Origin: JASHPR01 sp963833885
Lineage (GTDB): Bacteria > Actinomycetota > Actinomycetes > Streptosporangiales > Streptosporangiaceae
NCBI GenBank assembly: GCA_963833885.1
Contig: CAWHZU010000015.1
Span: forward strand, 62,001-126,000
Reading direction: 5' to 3'
Length of the DNA: 64,000 nucleotides
The position numbers and the translations under genes were made by a program. Under the pieces are notes generated by a model. The model was not told the origin of the DNA, searched no databases, and was given only the letters and a program-made list of their open reading frames with translations. This document shows, piece after piece, positions 44,664 through 52,816 of this stretch. The stretch's first letter is position 1. Each line of letters begins with the position of its first letter.

Positions 44664-45869
44664 TCAGACGTCCCAGCGCAGCGGCAGCCTGCTGATCGTC
44701 AGCTGCGCGCCGCGCTCGTAGAGCTGCTCATCGGAGGCCAGTTCGTAGTCCGGGATCCGCTTGTGCCACTCGGTGACCGCGATGACGAGCTCGTGCCGGG
44801 CGAGATGCATGCCCAGGCAGCGGTGCGGGCCCGCGCCGAAGGCGAGGTGGTGGTTGATGTGCTCGCGGTCGACGTTGAAGGCGAGCGGGTCGGCGAACTT
44901 CTTCGGGTCGCGGCTCGCCGAGGCGAGACCGAGCCACAGGATGTCGCCCTTTTTCAGCTGCAGGCCGTGGAAGTTGATGTCCTGCTTGACCAGCCGGCCG
45001 TCCTGGAAGACGAGCGGGTAGAGGCGGATAAACTCCTCGACGGCCTTGGGCCACAGCTCCGGGTTTGCGGTGAGGCGGTGCCGCAGGTCAGGATCGCTGG
45101 CAAGGTGCTGGAAGATGTAGCCGAGAGCGGCACGGGTGGTGTCAAGACCGGCCGCCATCAGGGTCAGGCAGATCGTGATGATGTCCTCGTCGGAGATCGG
45201 GACGCCATCGAGCTTGGACACGAGCATCCGGGAGATGAAGTCGGTTTCGGTGTCGCGCGGCTGCGCACGCCGGTCATCGATCGCCCGGCCGAAGTAACCG
45301 CGGATCCACACGACGGCCTTCGCGGCCTCGTCGAGATCCTTGCCCGCGAAGCCCCGGAAGATCTTCTCGACCCAGAACAGGAACTCCGGCCCGTCCGAGG
45401 CTGGCAGGTTCAGCGTGGCCAGGAACATGTCGGTCGGGAACCTGATCGCGAAGTCGGCGACGAGATCGCAGCCGCCGGCCGGCTTGAGCTCCTCGACAAG
45501 CTCGATGCACCTGCTCAGCACCTGAGGCTCGAGCCGCCGTACCGCCGCCGGGGAGAACCAGCGGTTGAGCACGCGCCGCATGGTCGTGTGCTCCGGCGGG
45601 TTCAGGTACTGCGGGAGGAGGTCGATCGTGTGCTCGGGGGTGAGCGCGGACAGGACCTCGTTGCCGAACACCTCCGGCATCTGCAGCGCCTCGATGACGT
45701 GCTCGTACTCGGTGACCATCCAGAACGGCGTCCTGCGCGAGTCGTTCAGCAGGAAGGGAGCCCGCTCGCGGTCCGAGTCCAGCAGGGTGCAGGTCTCGAA
45801 CAGCGGGCGCTCCACCGTGTAGTCCGTGTGGATCACCGGGCAGCCGCGAGAGTCGATCGTCTCGGTCAT
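44664..45869 (-). CDS. Cytochrome P450
   Basis: A 401-residue soluble P450 with GGGAGG before the ATG. I-helix motif AGLDTT at 240-245, ExxR at Glu279/Arg282, and heme loop FGAGPHRCLG with Cys351 as thiolate ligand are all present. It would insert oxygen into a hydrophobic substrate using electrons from a ferredoxin; a 3-Cys ferredoxin is encoded 3.3 kb away on the same strand. The subfamily cannot be set from sequence alone. It shares a divergent upstream region with the ANL ligase at 45973. Confidence 0.92.
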   Translation of the reverse strand: MTETIDSRGCPVIHTDYTVERPLFETCTLLDSDRERAPFLLNDSRRTPFWMVTEYEHVIEALQMPEVFGNEVLSALTPEHTIDLLPQYLNPPEHTTMRRVLNRWFSPAAVRRLEPQVLSRCIELVEELKPAGGCDLVADFAIRFPTDMFLATLNLPASDGPEFLFWVEKIFRGFAGKDLDEAAKAVVWIRGYFGRAIDDRRAQPRDTETDFISRMLVSKLDGVPISDEDIITICLTLMAAGLDTTRAALGYIFQHLASDPDLRHRLTANPELWPKAVEEFIRLYPLVFQDGRLVKQDINFHGLQLKKGDILWLGLASASRDPKKFADPLAFNVDREHINHHLAFGAGPHRCLGMHLARHELVIAVTEWHKRIPDYELASDEQLYERGAQLTISRLPLRWDV

Positions 45870-45972
45870 CAGCGAGCCTCCCGAAAACGCGTCGCCGCAG
45901 GCGCGCGCTAGCCAATCAACTTGGATAATGATGAATATGAATCGGCAGGATTGTCAATGAGGAGGGCCGGGC
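45870..45972. promoter_or_regulatory. Divergent promoter region, P450 / ligase
   Basis: The 103 bases between the P450 and ligase starts contain an AT-rich segment (45915-45955) flanked by GGAGG-type ribosome sites for each gene. It must hold both promoters; no strong palindrome was seen. Confidence 0.4.
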
Positions 45973-47526
45973 ATGGCCGGTGCGGCTGACGTTCCGGGAT
46001 ACGCGGCGTGGGACGGCACGACTGCGCAGCCGACCGGGCTTGCGATGTTCCGTGCCGCGCTTGCCGATCATCCGGGTCGGCCGCTGATCTATTTCGGCGA
46101 CCGTGCGCTCACCGTCGGTGAGGTCGGAGAACAGGTCGAGGCTATCGCCGCGGCGCTTGCCGATCACGGGGTCGGCCCCGGTGACCGCGTGGCGATCCAG
46201 CTGCAGAACGTCCCCGAGTACGCGATCGGGATCGTCGCCGCGTGGCGGGCCGGCGCGGCGGCCGTGACCGTGAACCCGATGGCCACGCGCGCGGACGTGC
46301 TGCACCTGATCGCCGACAGTGGCGCTCTTGCGTACATCGGAGAACGTGCCGCAGCAACCGCGCTGGGGCCGGAGGCCGTGGCGTTCGCGGTGACCGTCGA
46401 CGGCACCGGCACCGGGTCGTGGGCCGGGCTGCTCGCGCGGTACGCCGGGCGGCACGCGCCGGAGCCCGCGCTGACCCCGGATTCGGTCGCGCTGGTCACC
46501 TACACCTCCGGCACCACCGGCGCGCCCAAGGGCGCGCTGAACACCCACGGCAACCTGGTTTTCGGCGCCGAGGTCTACCGGCACTGGGCCAGGCTCGAGC
46601 TCGGTGACGTCGTCCTCGCCGTTGCGCCGCTCTCCCATATCACCGGGACCATCGCCCATCTCGCCGTCAGCCTGCTGGTCCCGGCCCCGATGGTGCTGCT
46701 CGGCCGGTTCGACCCCGGCGCCGCCCTGGACGCGGTCGAGAGACACCGGGCCAGCTTTACCGTGGCGGCTGTCACCGCGTTCATCGCCATGAAAGATCAC
46801 GAGGACGTGCGCCAGCGTGACCTCTCTTCGTTCCGCAAGGTGTACAGCGGGGGAGCGCCGATCCCGGCGGCCGTGATCGCCGACGTCGAGGCGCGGATGG
46901 GCTGCTACCTGCACCCGGTGTACGGGCTGACCGAGACCACGTCCCCGGCCCTGATGGTGCCGCTGGGCACCCGGGCTCCGCTCGACCCGGCCGGGGCCTT
47001 CGTGTCGGTTGGGCTGCCGGTCACGGCGACGTCCGCGCACGTCGTCGACGATGGGCTGGCGAGGCTGCCGCAGGGGCAGACCGGTGAGCTGGTGATCAGC
47101 GGTCCCCAGGTCGTGCCCGGCTACTGGCGCAAGCCCGAGGAGACCAGCCACGCGTTCCGCGCGGACGGGCTGCACACCGGCGACGTCGGGTTCGCCGACA
47201 CCGGCGGCTGGTACTTCGTGATCGACCGCAAGAAGGACCAGATCAACGCCGGCGGATTCAAGATCTGGCCGCGCGAGGTCGAGGACGTCCTGTTCGGGCA
47301 CCCGGCCGTGGCCGAGGTCAGCGTCGTCGGCGTCCCCGATCCGTACCGCGGCGAGACCGTCAAGGCCGTCGTGGTCCGGCGCCGCGGGGCCGAGGTGACC
47401 GGGCCCGAGCTCATCGCTTTCGCCCGCGAGCGGCTGGCCGCGTACAAGTACCCGCGCATCGTCGAGTTCCGCGACGAGCTGCCCAAGACCATCAGCGGCA
47501 AGGTCCGCCGCAACGAGCTGCGCTGA
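45973..47526 (+). CDS. ANL-superfamily acyl-CoA synthetase
   Basis: A 517-residue AMP-forming ligase behind GAGGAGGGCC. P-loop YTSGTTGAPKGALNTH, A5 VYGLTETTSPAL, hinge LHTGDVGFADTGGWYFVIDR and catalytic lysine in LPKTISGKVRRNEL are complete. It has the compact organisation of FadD-like enzymes acting on medium-size or ring-containing acids. Divergent from the P450 and convergent with the SDR gene six bases past its stop, it probably activates the acid made by oxidation of a P450 product; the link is inference. Confidence 0.9.
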   Translation: MAGAADVPGYAAWDGTTAQPTGLAMFRAALADHPGRPLIYFGDRALTVGEVGEQVEAIAAALADHGVGPGDRVAIQLQNVPEYAIGIVAAWRAGAAAVTVNPMATRADVLHLIADSGALAYIGERAAATALGPEAVAFAVTVDGTGTGSWAGLLARYAGRHAPEPALTPDSVALVTYTSGTTGAPKGALNTHGNLVFGAEVYRHWARLELGDVVLAVAPLSHITGTIAHLAVSLLVPAPMVLLGRFDPGAALDAVERHRASFTVAAVTAFIAMKDHEDVRQRDLSSFRKVYSGGAPIPAAVIADVEARMGCYLHPVYGLTETTSPALMVPLGTRAPLDPAGAFVSVGLPVTATSAHVVDDGLARLPQGQTGELVISGPQVVPGYWRKPEETSHAFRADGLHTGDVGFADTGGWYFVIDRKKDQINAGGFKIWPREVEDVLFGHPAVAEVSVVGVPDPYRGETVKAVVVRRRGAEVTGPELIAFARERLAAYKYPRIVEFRDELPKTISGKVRRNELR

Positions 47527-47532
47527 CGCTGC

Positions 47533-48306
47533 TCAGGCCAGCGACTCGCCGCCGTCGACGGTCAGCAGGGTCCCGGTGACGAACTGGCCCGCCGCGCTGC
47601 ACAGGTAGAGCGCCGCCTCGGCCGTGTCGAGCGGGGTGGCGGCGCGGCCGAGCGGGACCGTGTCGCCGATCTGGTCGAACACCTCGGGCACCTTGGCCAG
47701 CGTGATGTCGGTGGCGGTGATGCCGGGCGCCAGGGCGTTGACCCGGATCCGGTGCTCCGCGAGCTCGTACGCGGCGATCCGCACCAGCTGGTTCACGGCG
47801 GCCTTCGTCGCCGAGTAGGCGGCCCGGCCGGGCAGGACCGTGGAGGCGCGGATCGAGGTCACCGCGAGGATCGCGTGGTTGTGGCCGGCCGGCTCGGTGA
47901 GCATGCGGCGGGCCGCGGCCTGGCAGGTGAGGAACGTGCCGGTGAGGTTCAGGTCGACCAGAGCCTGCCAGTCCGCCAGGGACATCTCGGCGAACGGGCT
48001 CATGCTGCCCGAGCCGGCGTTGGCGACGAAGACGTTGAGCCGCGGGATGCGTTCCGCCATCGCGGCGAAGCCAGCGGCGATGGACTCCGGCCGGCTGGTG
48101 TCCATCGAGATCCAGTGCACCTGCTCGTCCGCGCGTATCTCGGCCTTGAGCGAGCCGCACGCCTCTTCGAGCGCGGTCTCGTTGCGCGCGAGCAGCACCA
48201 CGCTGGCCCCCGCCTGCACGAACCGCCGTGCGATGCCGAGGCCGATCCCCTTGCTGCCGCCGGTGATCGCGGTGAACTGCCCGGCCAGCGGGCGCTCCGC
48301 GCTCAT
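47533..48306 (-). CDS. SDR-family oxidoreductase
   Basis: A 257-residue classical SDR from ATG 48306 preceded by GAGGA; a GTG 24 bases earlier is a weaker option. TGGSKGIGLG cofactor loop, VANAGSG, and YSATKAAVNQ active site are present, and it ends with TGTLLTVDGGESLA. It follows the mycofactocin-type SDR in a run of minus-strand genes (48306 back to 51826) that looks like one operon. Confidence 0.88.
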   Translation of the reverse strand: MSAERPLAGQFTAITGGSKGIGLGIARRFVQAGASVVLLARNETALEEACGSLKAEIRADEQVHWISMDTSRPESIAAGFAAMAERIPRLNVFVANAGSGSMSPFAEMSLADWQALVDLNLTGTFLTCQAAARRMLTEPAGHNHAILAVTSIRASTVLPGRAAYSATKAAVNQLVRIAAYELAEHRIRVNALAPGITATDITLAKVPEVFDQIGDTVPLGRAATPLDTAEAALYLCSAAGQFVTGTLLTVDGGESLA

Positions 48307-48326
48307 CGTTTCCTCATCGTTGACCG

Positions 48327-49145
48327 TCACTTCTTGTTGGAGTAGCCGGCGTCGACGGGCAGCGCGGCCCCCGTGACGTAGCGGGCCTCGTCGCTGGCCA
48401 GCCACAGCACCGCGCTGGCCACGTCCTGCGGGGCGATCATCCCGACCGGCAGCGCGTTGGTCGTCGCGTTGGCCCGGCCCTCGGGGGAGCGGAAGAACGC
48501 CTGCATCGCCGGGTTGCTCACCATCGGGGTGTCGACGCCGGTCGGGTGGACCGAGTTCACCCGGATCCCGTGCGGGGCAAGCAGGTTCGCGTACGCGCGC
48601 ATGAGCCCGACGCCGCCGTGCTTGGCCGCTGTGTAGCCGAGGCTCCCGGGCCCGGGCCCGCCGATGCCGTTGAGCCCGGCCGTCGAATTGATCATGATGA
48701 TGCTGCCGCCGGCCCCGTGCGCGAGCATCTGCGGCACCGCGACCTCGACGGTGAGAAAGACGCCGGTGAGGTTGACGTCGATCACGTCGCGCCACTGCGC
48801 CAGGTCCCCGCCGGTCGTCATCGGGGCGATGCCCGCGTTCGCGACGACGATGGTCGCGGGCCCGAGCTCGGCCGTCCCGGCGCGGAGCGCCTCGGCCAGC
48901 GCGTCATGCTCGCGGACGTCCGCGTGACAGGCGACGATGCGCCGGCCCAGCGCGGTGACCTCGCGCACCGTCTGTTTCAGGTCCTCCGGGCTGGCGAGGG
49001 GGTACGGAACCGAGCCGATGTCGCGGCACAGGTCGACCGCGATCACATCCGCGCCGGCCGCCGCCAGCGTGACGGCGAAGCAGCGGCCCTGGCCCCGGGC
49101 CGCGCCGGTGACGAATGCGGTCTTGCCTTCGAGACGGGGGGTCAC
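48327..49145 (-). CDS. Mycofactocin-type SDR oxidoreductase
   Basis: A 272-residue SDR starting at GTG 49145. The cofactor loop VTGAARGQGRCFAVTLAAAG and the following DVIAVDLCRDI match the mycofactocin-coupled SDR group, whose nicotinamide is thought not to exchange and to be reoxidised through the peptide-derived redox cofactor mycofactocin. The active site is YTAAKHG. No mycofactocin biosynthesis genes are in the window. The likely job is oxidation of an alcohol, next to P450 and ferredoxin genes. Confidence 0.8.
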   Translation of the reverse strand: MTPRLEGKTAFVTGAARGQGRCFAVTLAAAGADVIAVDLCRDIGSVPYPLASPEDLKQTVREVTALGRRIVACHADVREHDALAEALRAGTAELGPATIVVANAGIAPMTTGGDLAQWRDVIDVNLTGVFLTVEVAVPQMLAHGAGGSIIMINSTAGLNGIGGPGPGSLGYTAAKHGGVGLMRAYANLLAPHGIRVNSVHPTGVDTPMVSNPAMQAFFRSPEGRANATTNALPVGMIAPQDVASAVLWLASDEARYVTGAALPVDAGYSNKK

Positions 49146-49161
49146 GTGCGCTGGTGCCCCG

Positions 49162-49368
49162 TCAGCCGGACCGGACGAGGCTGAGCGCCCGCTCCGGGCA
49201 GGCGGCCACGGCTCTCTGCGCCGAGGCGAGCTGCTCGCCGGTGACCTCCATCGACGAGCCGCGCAGGGTCACGTAACCCTCCTCGTCGTCGGACAGCAGG
49301 TCGGGGGAGACGGTGTAGCAGCGGCCGTGCCCGGTGCATCTGCTCTCGTCGACCGAGAGTGTGTTCAT
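49162..49368 (-). CDS. Three-cysteine ferredoxin (P450 partner type)
   Basis: A 68-residue ferredoxin from ATG 49368 with AAGGAG upstream. CTGHGRC (Cys11, His14, Cys17) and ACPERA (Cys57) give the CxxHxxC...CP pattern of actinobacterial [3Fe-4S] ferredoxins that donate electrons to cytochromes P450. It probably serves the P450 at 44664. A longer frame upstream reads through a repeat and the neighbouring SDR end and is not the real start. Confidence 0.9.
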   Translation of the reverse strand: MNTLSVDESRCTGHGRCYTVSPDLLSDDEEGYVTLRGSSMEVTGEQLASAQRAVAACPERALSLVRSG

Positions 49369-49376
49369 GTCCACTC

Positions 49377-49430
49377 CTTGAGTGCCGCCGTAACGCTCGC
49401 GTGCTTGAGTGCCGCCGTAACGCTCACGTG
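49377..49430. repeat. Two tandem 27-base repeats
   Basis: 49377-49403 and 49404-49430 are identical except for one base (G to A in the CTCxCGTG end). They span the ferredoxin upstream region and the stop codon of the SDR gene (TCA at 49424-49426 on this strand). The duplication probably added 27 bases between the two genes without harming either. Confidence 0.85.
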
Positions 49431-50287
49431 CGCTGCCCGGCCGGGCCGATCGCCGACCCGCCCGCGGCCCACTTGCCGATCGCCATCGGCGACGGTCCAT
49501 GGATCACGGTCAGGCCCGCGTCGACGGTCATCGTGTGGCCGGTGATGAAACGGGCATCGTCACTGGCCAGGAAGCTGACAGCGGCCGCGATATCGGCCGG
49601 CTGACCGGGCGGGCCGGGCAGCAGCGCGTCGCTGCCGAGCGCCTCGGCGGTCCGGTCCAGCGCCGACGCGTCCCCGGTCACCAGGTCGGCCGTCATCGCG
49701 GAAACCACCGCGCCGGGGATGATCGCGTTCACCCGTATGTTGTAGGGGCGCAGTTCCGCGGCGACCGACTTCACGAGGCCGATGATGCCGGCCTTCGCCG
49801 CGCTGTAGACGTGCGCGCCGACGCCCCCGATGACGCCCGCCGGACTGGAGGTTGCGAGAATCACCCCGCTGCGCTGCGCCATCATCACCCGGGCGGCGTA
49901 CTTCATCGCGATCAGCGGGCCCTTCAGGTCGACCGCGAGCGTCAGGTCCACGTCGGAGATCCGGGTGTTGGCGATCGACCCGTAGGCGCCGATGATTCCC
50001 GCGTTGGCGAACATCAGGTCGAGCCTTCCGAAGGCGTCGACGGCGGTGGCCACAGCGGCCTCGACGTCGGCCTCGCTGGTCACATCCGTCGGCGCGAACC
50101 GGGCCGCCGGCCCTAGCCGCTCCGCCAGGGCCTTGCCCGCGTCGGCCTGTATGTCGGCGATCACGACGCTCGCCCCGTCGGCGACCAGGCGCTCGGCCGC
50201 CCCGGCGCCGATGCCACTCGCGCCGCCGGTGACGACGGCGACCTTACCGGCCAGCTTCCCGGCACCCGCGTCGGTCACCGCTGTCAC
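49424..50287 (-). CDS. SDR-family oxidoreductase
   Basis: A 287-residue SDR starting at GTG 50287, which overlaps the stop of the SnoaL-like gene. TGGASGIGAG loop, ANAGIIGAYG, and YSAAKAGIIG active site are intact. The C-terminus extends about 25 residues past the usual VDAGLTV end (HGPSPMAIGKWAAGG onward), the very end of which is encoded by the 27-base repeat. Likely oxidises a hydroxyl group in the same pathway as the neighbouring genes. Confidence 0.88.
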   Translation of the reverse strand: MTAVTDAGAGKLAGKVAVVTGGASGIGAGAAERLVADGASVVIADIQADAGKALAERLGPAARFAPTDVTSEADVEAAVATAVDAFGRLDLMFANAGIIGAYGSIANTRISDVDLTLAVDLKGPLIAMKYAARVMMAQRSGVILATSSPAGVIGGVGAHVYSAAKAGIIGLVKSVAAELRPYNIRVNAIIPGAVVSAMTADLVTGDASALDRTAEALGSDALLPGPPGQPADIAAAVSFLASDDARFITGHTMTVDAGLTVIHGPSPMAIGKWAAGGSAIGPAGQRT

Positions 50288-50799
50288 CGCGATCCGCCGG
50301 ACGGGTCGTCGGCGGGCGCAGGCTCAGTGCCGGGCCAGCGCACCGGCAGCTCGTCGACCAGCGCGAGGCCGGCCTGCGACCACGGCAGCGCGTAGACGAA
50401 CCGCAGGTCACGGCTGGCGAACTTCCATGCTCCGCCGATCTTGACGTACTCGTCGAAGTACCTGATCGCGCTCACGACGAACTCGCCGCCGATGTCGAGC
50501 TGGGCGCTCGAGGGCACGTAGCCGCGCGCGTGGTCGTCGTCCTGCTGCTCGAGGACGAGCCCGTGGGCGGTGTGGATCGTTCGCCCGTAGCCGCCTCGGA
50601 TGGCGCGCAGCGTTGCGACCACGGCGTCGCTGCCGACCTGCCCGGCCATGGCCGCGTCGTCGGTGAACAGCCCGCGCAGCCTGGCCCAGTCGTTGTCGTC
50701 GATGTACCGGCAGTAGCGCTGGCCCAGCTCCTGTATCTCGGCGCGGTCCTCGATGCGGCGCAGCCGGCGGTCGAGGTCGGCCATGTCGATGGTCGTCAT
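50284..50799 (-). CDS. SnoaL-like (NTF2-fold) protein
   Basis: A 171-residue protein from ATG 50799 (GTG 50808 is also possible; GAGG sits eight bases before the ATG). The N-terminal helix DRAEIQELGQRYCRYIDDND with WARLRGLFTDDA and the later RYFDEYVKIGGAWKFASRDL are the hallmarks of SnoaL_4-type cone-fold proteins. Such folds serve as dehydratases, isomerases or dioxygenase subunits; nothing here fixes which. It is coupled to the following SDR by GTGA. Confidence 0.85.
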   Translation of the reverse strand: MTTIDMADLDRRLRRIEDRAEIQELGQRYCRYIDDNDWARLRGLFTDDAAMAGQVGSDAVVATLRAIRGGYGRTIHTAHGLVLEQQDDDHARGYVPSSAQLDIGGEFVVSAIRYFDEYVKIGGAWKFASRDLRFVYALPWSQAGLALVDELPVRWPGTEPAPADDPSGGSR

Positions 50800-50809
50800 C
50801 ACGATCACC

Positions 50810-51826
50810 TCAGTCTTTGACTCGGACGAGCAGCTTGCCGGTGTTTCCGCCGGTGAACAGGTCGTTGAAGGCCTGCGGGGCGTGCTCCACGCCGGTCACC
50901 ACCGTCTCCGTGGCGCGCACCGAGCCGCCCGACAGCCAGCCGGTCATCGCCTGCTCGAACTCCCCGCGCAGGTCTTCATGGTCGGTGACGAGGAACCCGC
51001 GCATGACCAGGCGCTTGCCGATCAGCATGCCGAGGTTGCCCGGTCCTGGGGGCAGCACGGTCTCGTTGTACACCGAGATCATCCCGCACAGGGCGATGCG
51101 GCCCCAGCGGGCCATGGCCCCGATCGCGACTTCGAGCTGCTCGCCGCCGACGTTGTCGAAGTAGACGTCGATGCGGCCGTTCGCAGCCGTGCGCAGCTGG
51201 CCTGACAGGTTGCCGTCCTTGTAGTTGAACGCGGCGTCGAAGCCGAGCTCGCCGGTGAGTACCGCGATCTTGGCGGCGCTCCCGGCGCTGCCGACGACCT
51301 GGCTGGCGCCGAGCTGGCGGGCCACCTGGCCGGCCAGGCTGCCGACCGCGCCGGCCGCTGCGGACACGAACACGACGTCGCCCTCCCGCACCCCGGCGAT
51401 GTGCTTCATCCCGACGTACGCGGTGAAGCCGGGCAGGCCGAGCGGGCCGAGGTAGGCGGTGGGCGAGAGCTTCGCGGTGTCGACCACGCGGTACTGCGCC
51501 GCCGGGCCCGCCGACCAGGCCCGCCAGCCGTCGCTGTGCACGACGCTCGCCCCGACCGGGATCGCCGGGTCAGCGGACGCCACGACCCGGCCCACAGCGT
51601 CGCCGTGCATGATCTCGCCGAGCTCGTACGGCGCGGCGTAGGACTTGGCGTCGCTCATGCGCCCGCGCATGTACGGGTCGAGGGAGAAGAACTCGTTGCG
51701 GACAACCACCTCGCCCGCGGCGAGCTCGGGCGCCGGCTGGGGCACGACCTCGAAGCAGTCCGGCGTCGGGACGCCCTGCGGCCGCCGGGCGAGGCGCACG
51801 GCCAGGCCAGAACCTGGCTCCGCCAT
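50810..51826 (-). CDS. Zinc-independent MDR reductase (prostaglandin reductase/CurA-like)
   Basis: A 338-residue medium-chain dehydrogenase/reductase. SLDPYMRGRMSDAKSY near the N-terminus, the NADPH-binding VFVSAAAGAVGSLAGQVARQ, and VYFDNVGGEQLEV are diagnostic for the leukotriene B4 dehydrogenase/CurA group, which reduces conjugated enones. No structural or catalytic zinc ligands are seen. ATG 51826 is chosen since the longer frame lies in a region with promoter character (AT-rich 51885-51910). First gene of the minus-strand run to 47533. Confidence 0.88.
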   Translation of the reverse strand: MAEPGSGLAVRLARRPQGVPTPDCFEVVPQPAPELAAGEVVVRNEFFSLDPYMRGRMSDAKSYAAPYELGEIMHGDAVGRVVASADPAIPVGASVVHSDGWRAWSAGPAAQYRVVDTAKLSPTAYLGPLGLPGFTAYVGMKHIAGVREGDVVFVSAAAGAVGSLAGQVARQLGASQVVGSAGSAAKIAVLTGELGFDAAFNYKDGNLSGQLRTAANGRIDVYFDNVGGEQLEVAIGAMARWGRIALCGMISVYNETVLPPGPGNLGMLIGKRLVMRGFLVTDHEDLRGEFEQAMTGWLSGGSVRATETVVTGVEHAPQAFNDLFTGGNTGKLLVRVKD

Positions 51827-51924
51827 CAGCCCACCATCACTGCATGGGGCACGGGCGGTCTCCTCACCGTACAATCCGTCTGGGGACTAACATCATAAAC
51901 ATTATCCTGGTTTGTTCGGATGGG

Positions 51925-52167
51925 TCAACGAAGCTGGCTGCATCCGCGTTTGTGCAGGTGGGGCGGTCCGATCAGCCATACCAGCACGCCGAACGTCTTG
52001 GCCACGGGGATACCGGCCCTGCCGAGGGTGCCCAGCAGCCCGATAGTGTCCAGCCCGAACAGAATCGTCCCGGCAGTCCGCGCCCAGCTCCGTCCCTTCC
52101 GGCTGGTTCCGCAACGAAGCCAGCCTGGGACTCGGCCCGCGAGCGCGCTGGCCATTGCGATGATCAC
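51925..52167 (-). pseudogene. Possible remnant of a small membrane protein
   Basis: The minus strand has an 80-codon frame whose centre (SWARTAGTILFGLDTIGLLG, AGIPVAKTFGVLVWLIG) looks like two hydrophobic helices of an actinobacterial integral membrane protein. Both ends (WLRCGTSRKGR and HLHKRGCSQLR) look non-native, and no ribosome site is seen. I do not recognise a named family. It may be a fragment left by rearrangement or a chance frame. Confidence 0.35.
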
Positions 52168-52234
52168 CGCGAGGTAACGCTGCGGTAACTGCTAGTTGCC
52201 GACGCCGAAATGCGGACCTGGCAGCGTGCCAGGT

Positions 52235-52747
52235 ATGGGCACTCACCCGGGCGCTGCCCCCGCGGATTCGCCGGCAGCACCACCTTCTCTGGCAGCATCG
52301 CCGCATGCTGTCTGCCAGATTGCCATGATCGCGCACGACCACAAGAAGGCGGACCTGGCCGAGTGGGCCCGGTTCAACCTGGCCGTACTCGCGCATCACA
52401 ACTTGTACGCGACCGGGACGACGGGCCGCCTGCTGCAGACCGAACTCGGCCTGCCTGTGACCTGCATGCGCAGCGGCCCGCTCGGTGGCGACCAGCAGAT
52501 CGGCGCCAGGATTGCCGAGGGACAGATCGACATGCTCATCTTCTTCTGGGACCCGCTGGAGCCCCAGCCGCATGACCCGGATGTCAAGGCACTGCTGCGG
52601 CTGGCCGTCGCCTGGAACATCCCCGTGGCATGCAATCGGGCCAGCGCAGACTTCTTGATCTCCTCGCCGCTGCTCGGCCACGCCTACCATCGCATCCAGC
52701 CCAATTACACCGAGCACACCGAACGCGGGCTGCCCGTCAAGGCCTGA
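52235..52747 (+). CDS. mgsA: Methylglyoxal synthase
   Basis: A 170-residue enzyme converting dihydroxyacetone phosphate to methylglyoxal and phosphate. Catalytic and phosphate-binding residues align with the E. coli enzyme at a constant offset of 15: His34 (AHDHKK), Asp86 (SGPLGGDQQIG), Asp106 (IFFWDP), His113 and Asp116 (PHDPDVK). ATG 52235 is chosen; a TTG 39 bases earlier would add a low-complexity leader, and about 25 residues already precede the conserved core. It is unrelated to the neighbouring acyl-CoA genes and probably transcribed alone. Confidence 0.92.
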   Translation: MGTHPGAAPADSPAAPPSLAASPHAVCQIAMIAHDHKKADLAEWARFNLAVLAHHNLYATGTTGRLLQTELGLPVTCMRSGPLGGDQQIGARIAEGQIDMLIFFWDPLEPQPHDPDVKALLRLAVAWNIPVACNRASADFLISSPLLGHAYHRIQPNYTEHTERGLPVKA

Positions 52748-52816
52748 ATGTCCCCACCCCGGCAGACTCAGCGGGCGCGAGGCCGAGGCGCCCGGCCTCG
52801 TGGCGAGGTTAATCAT

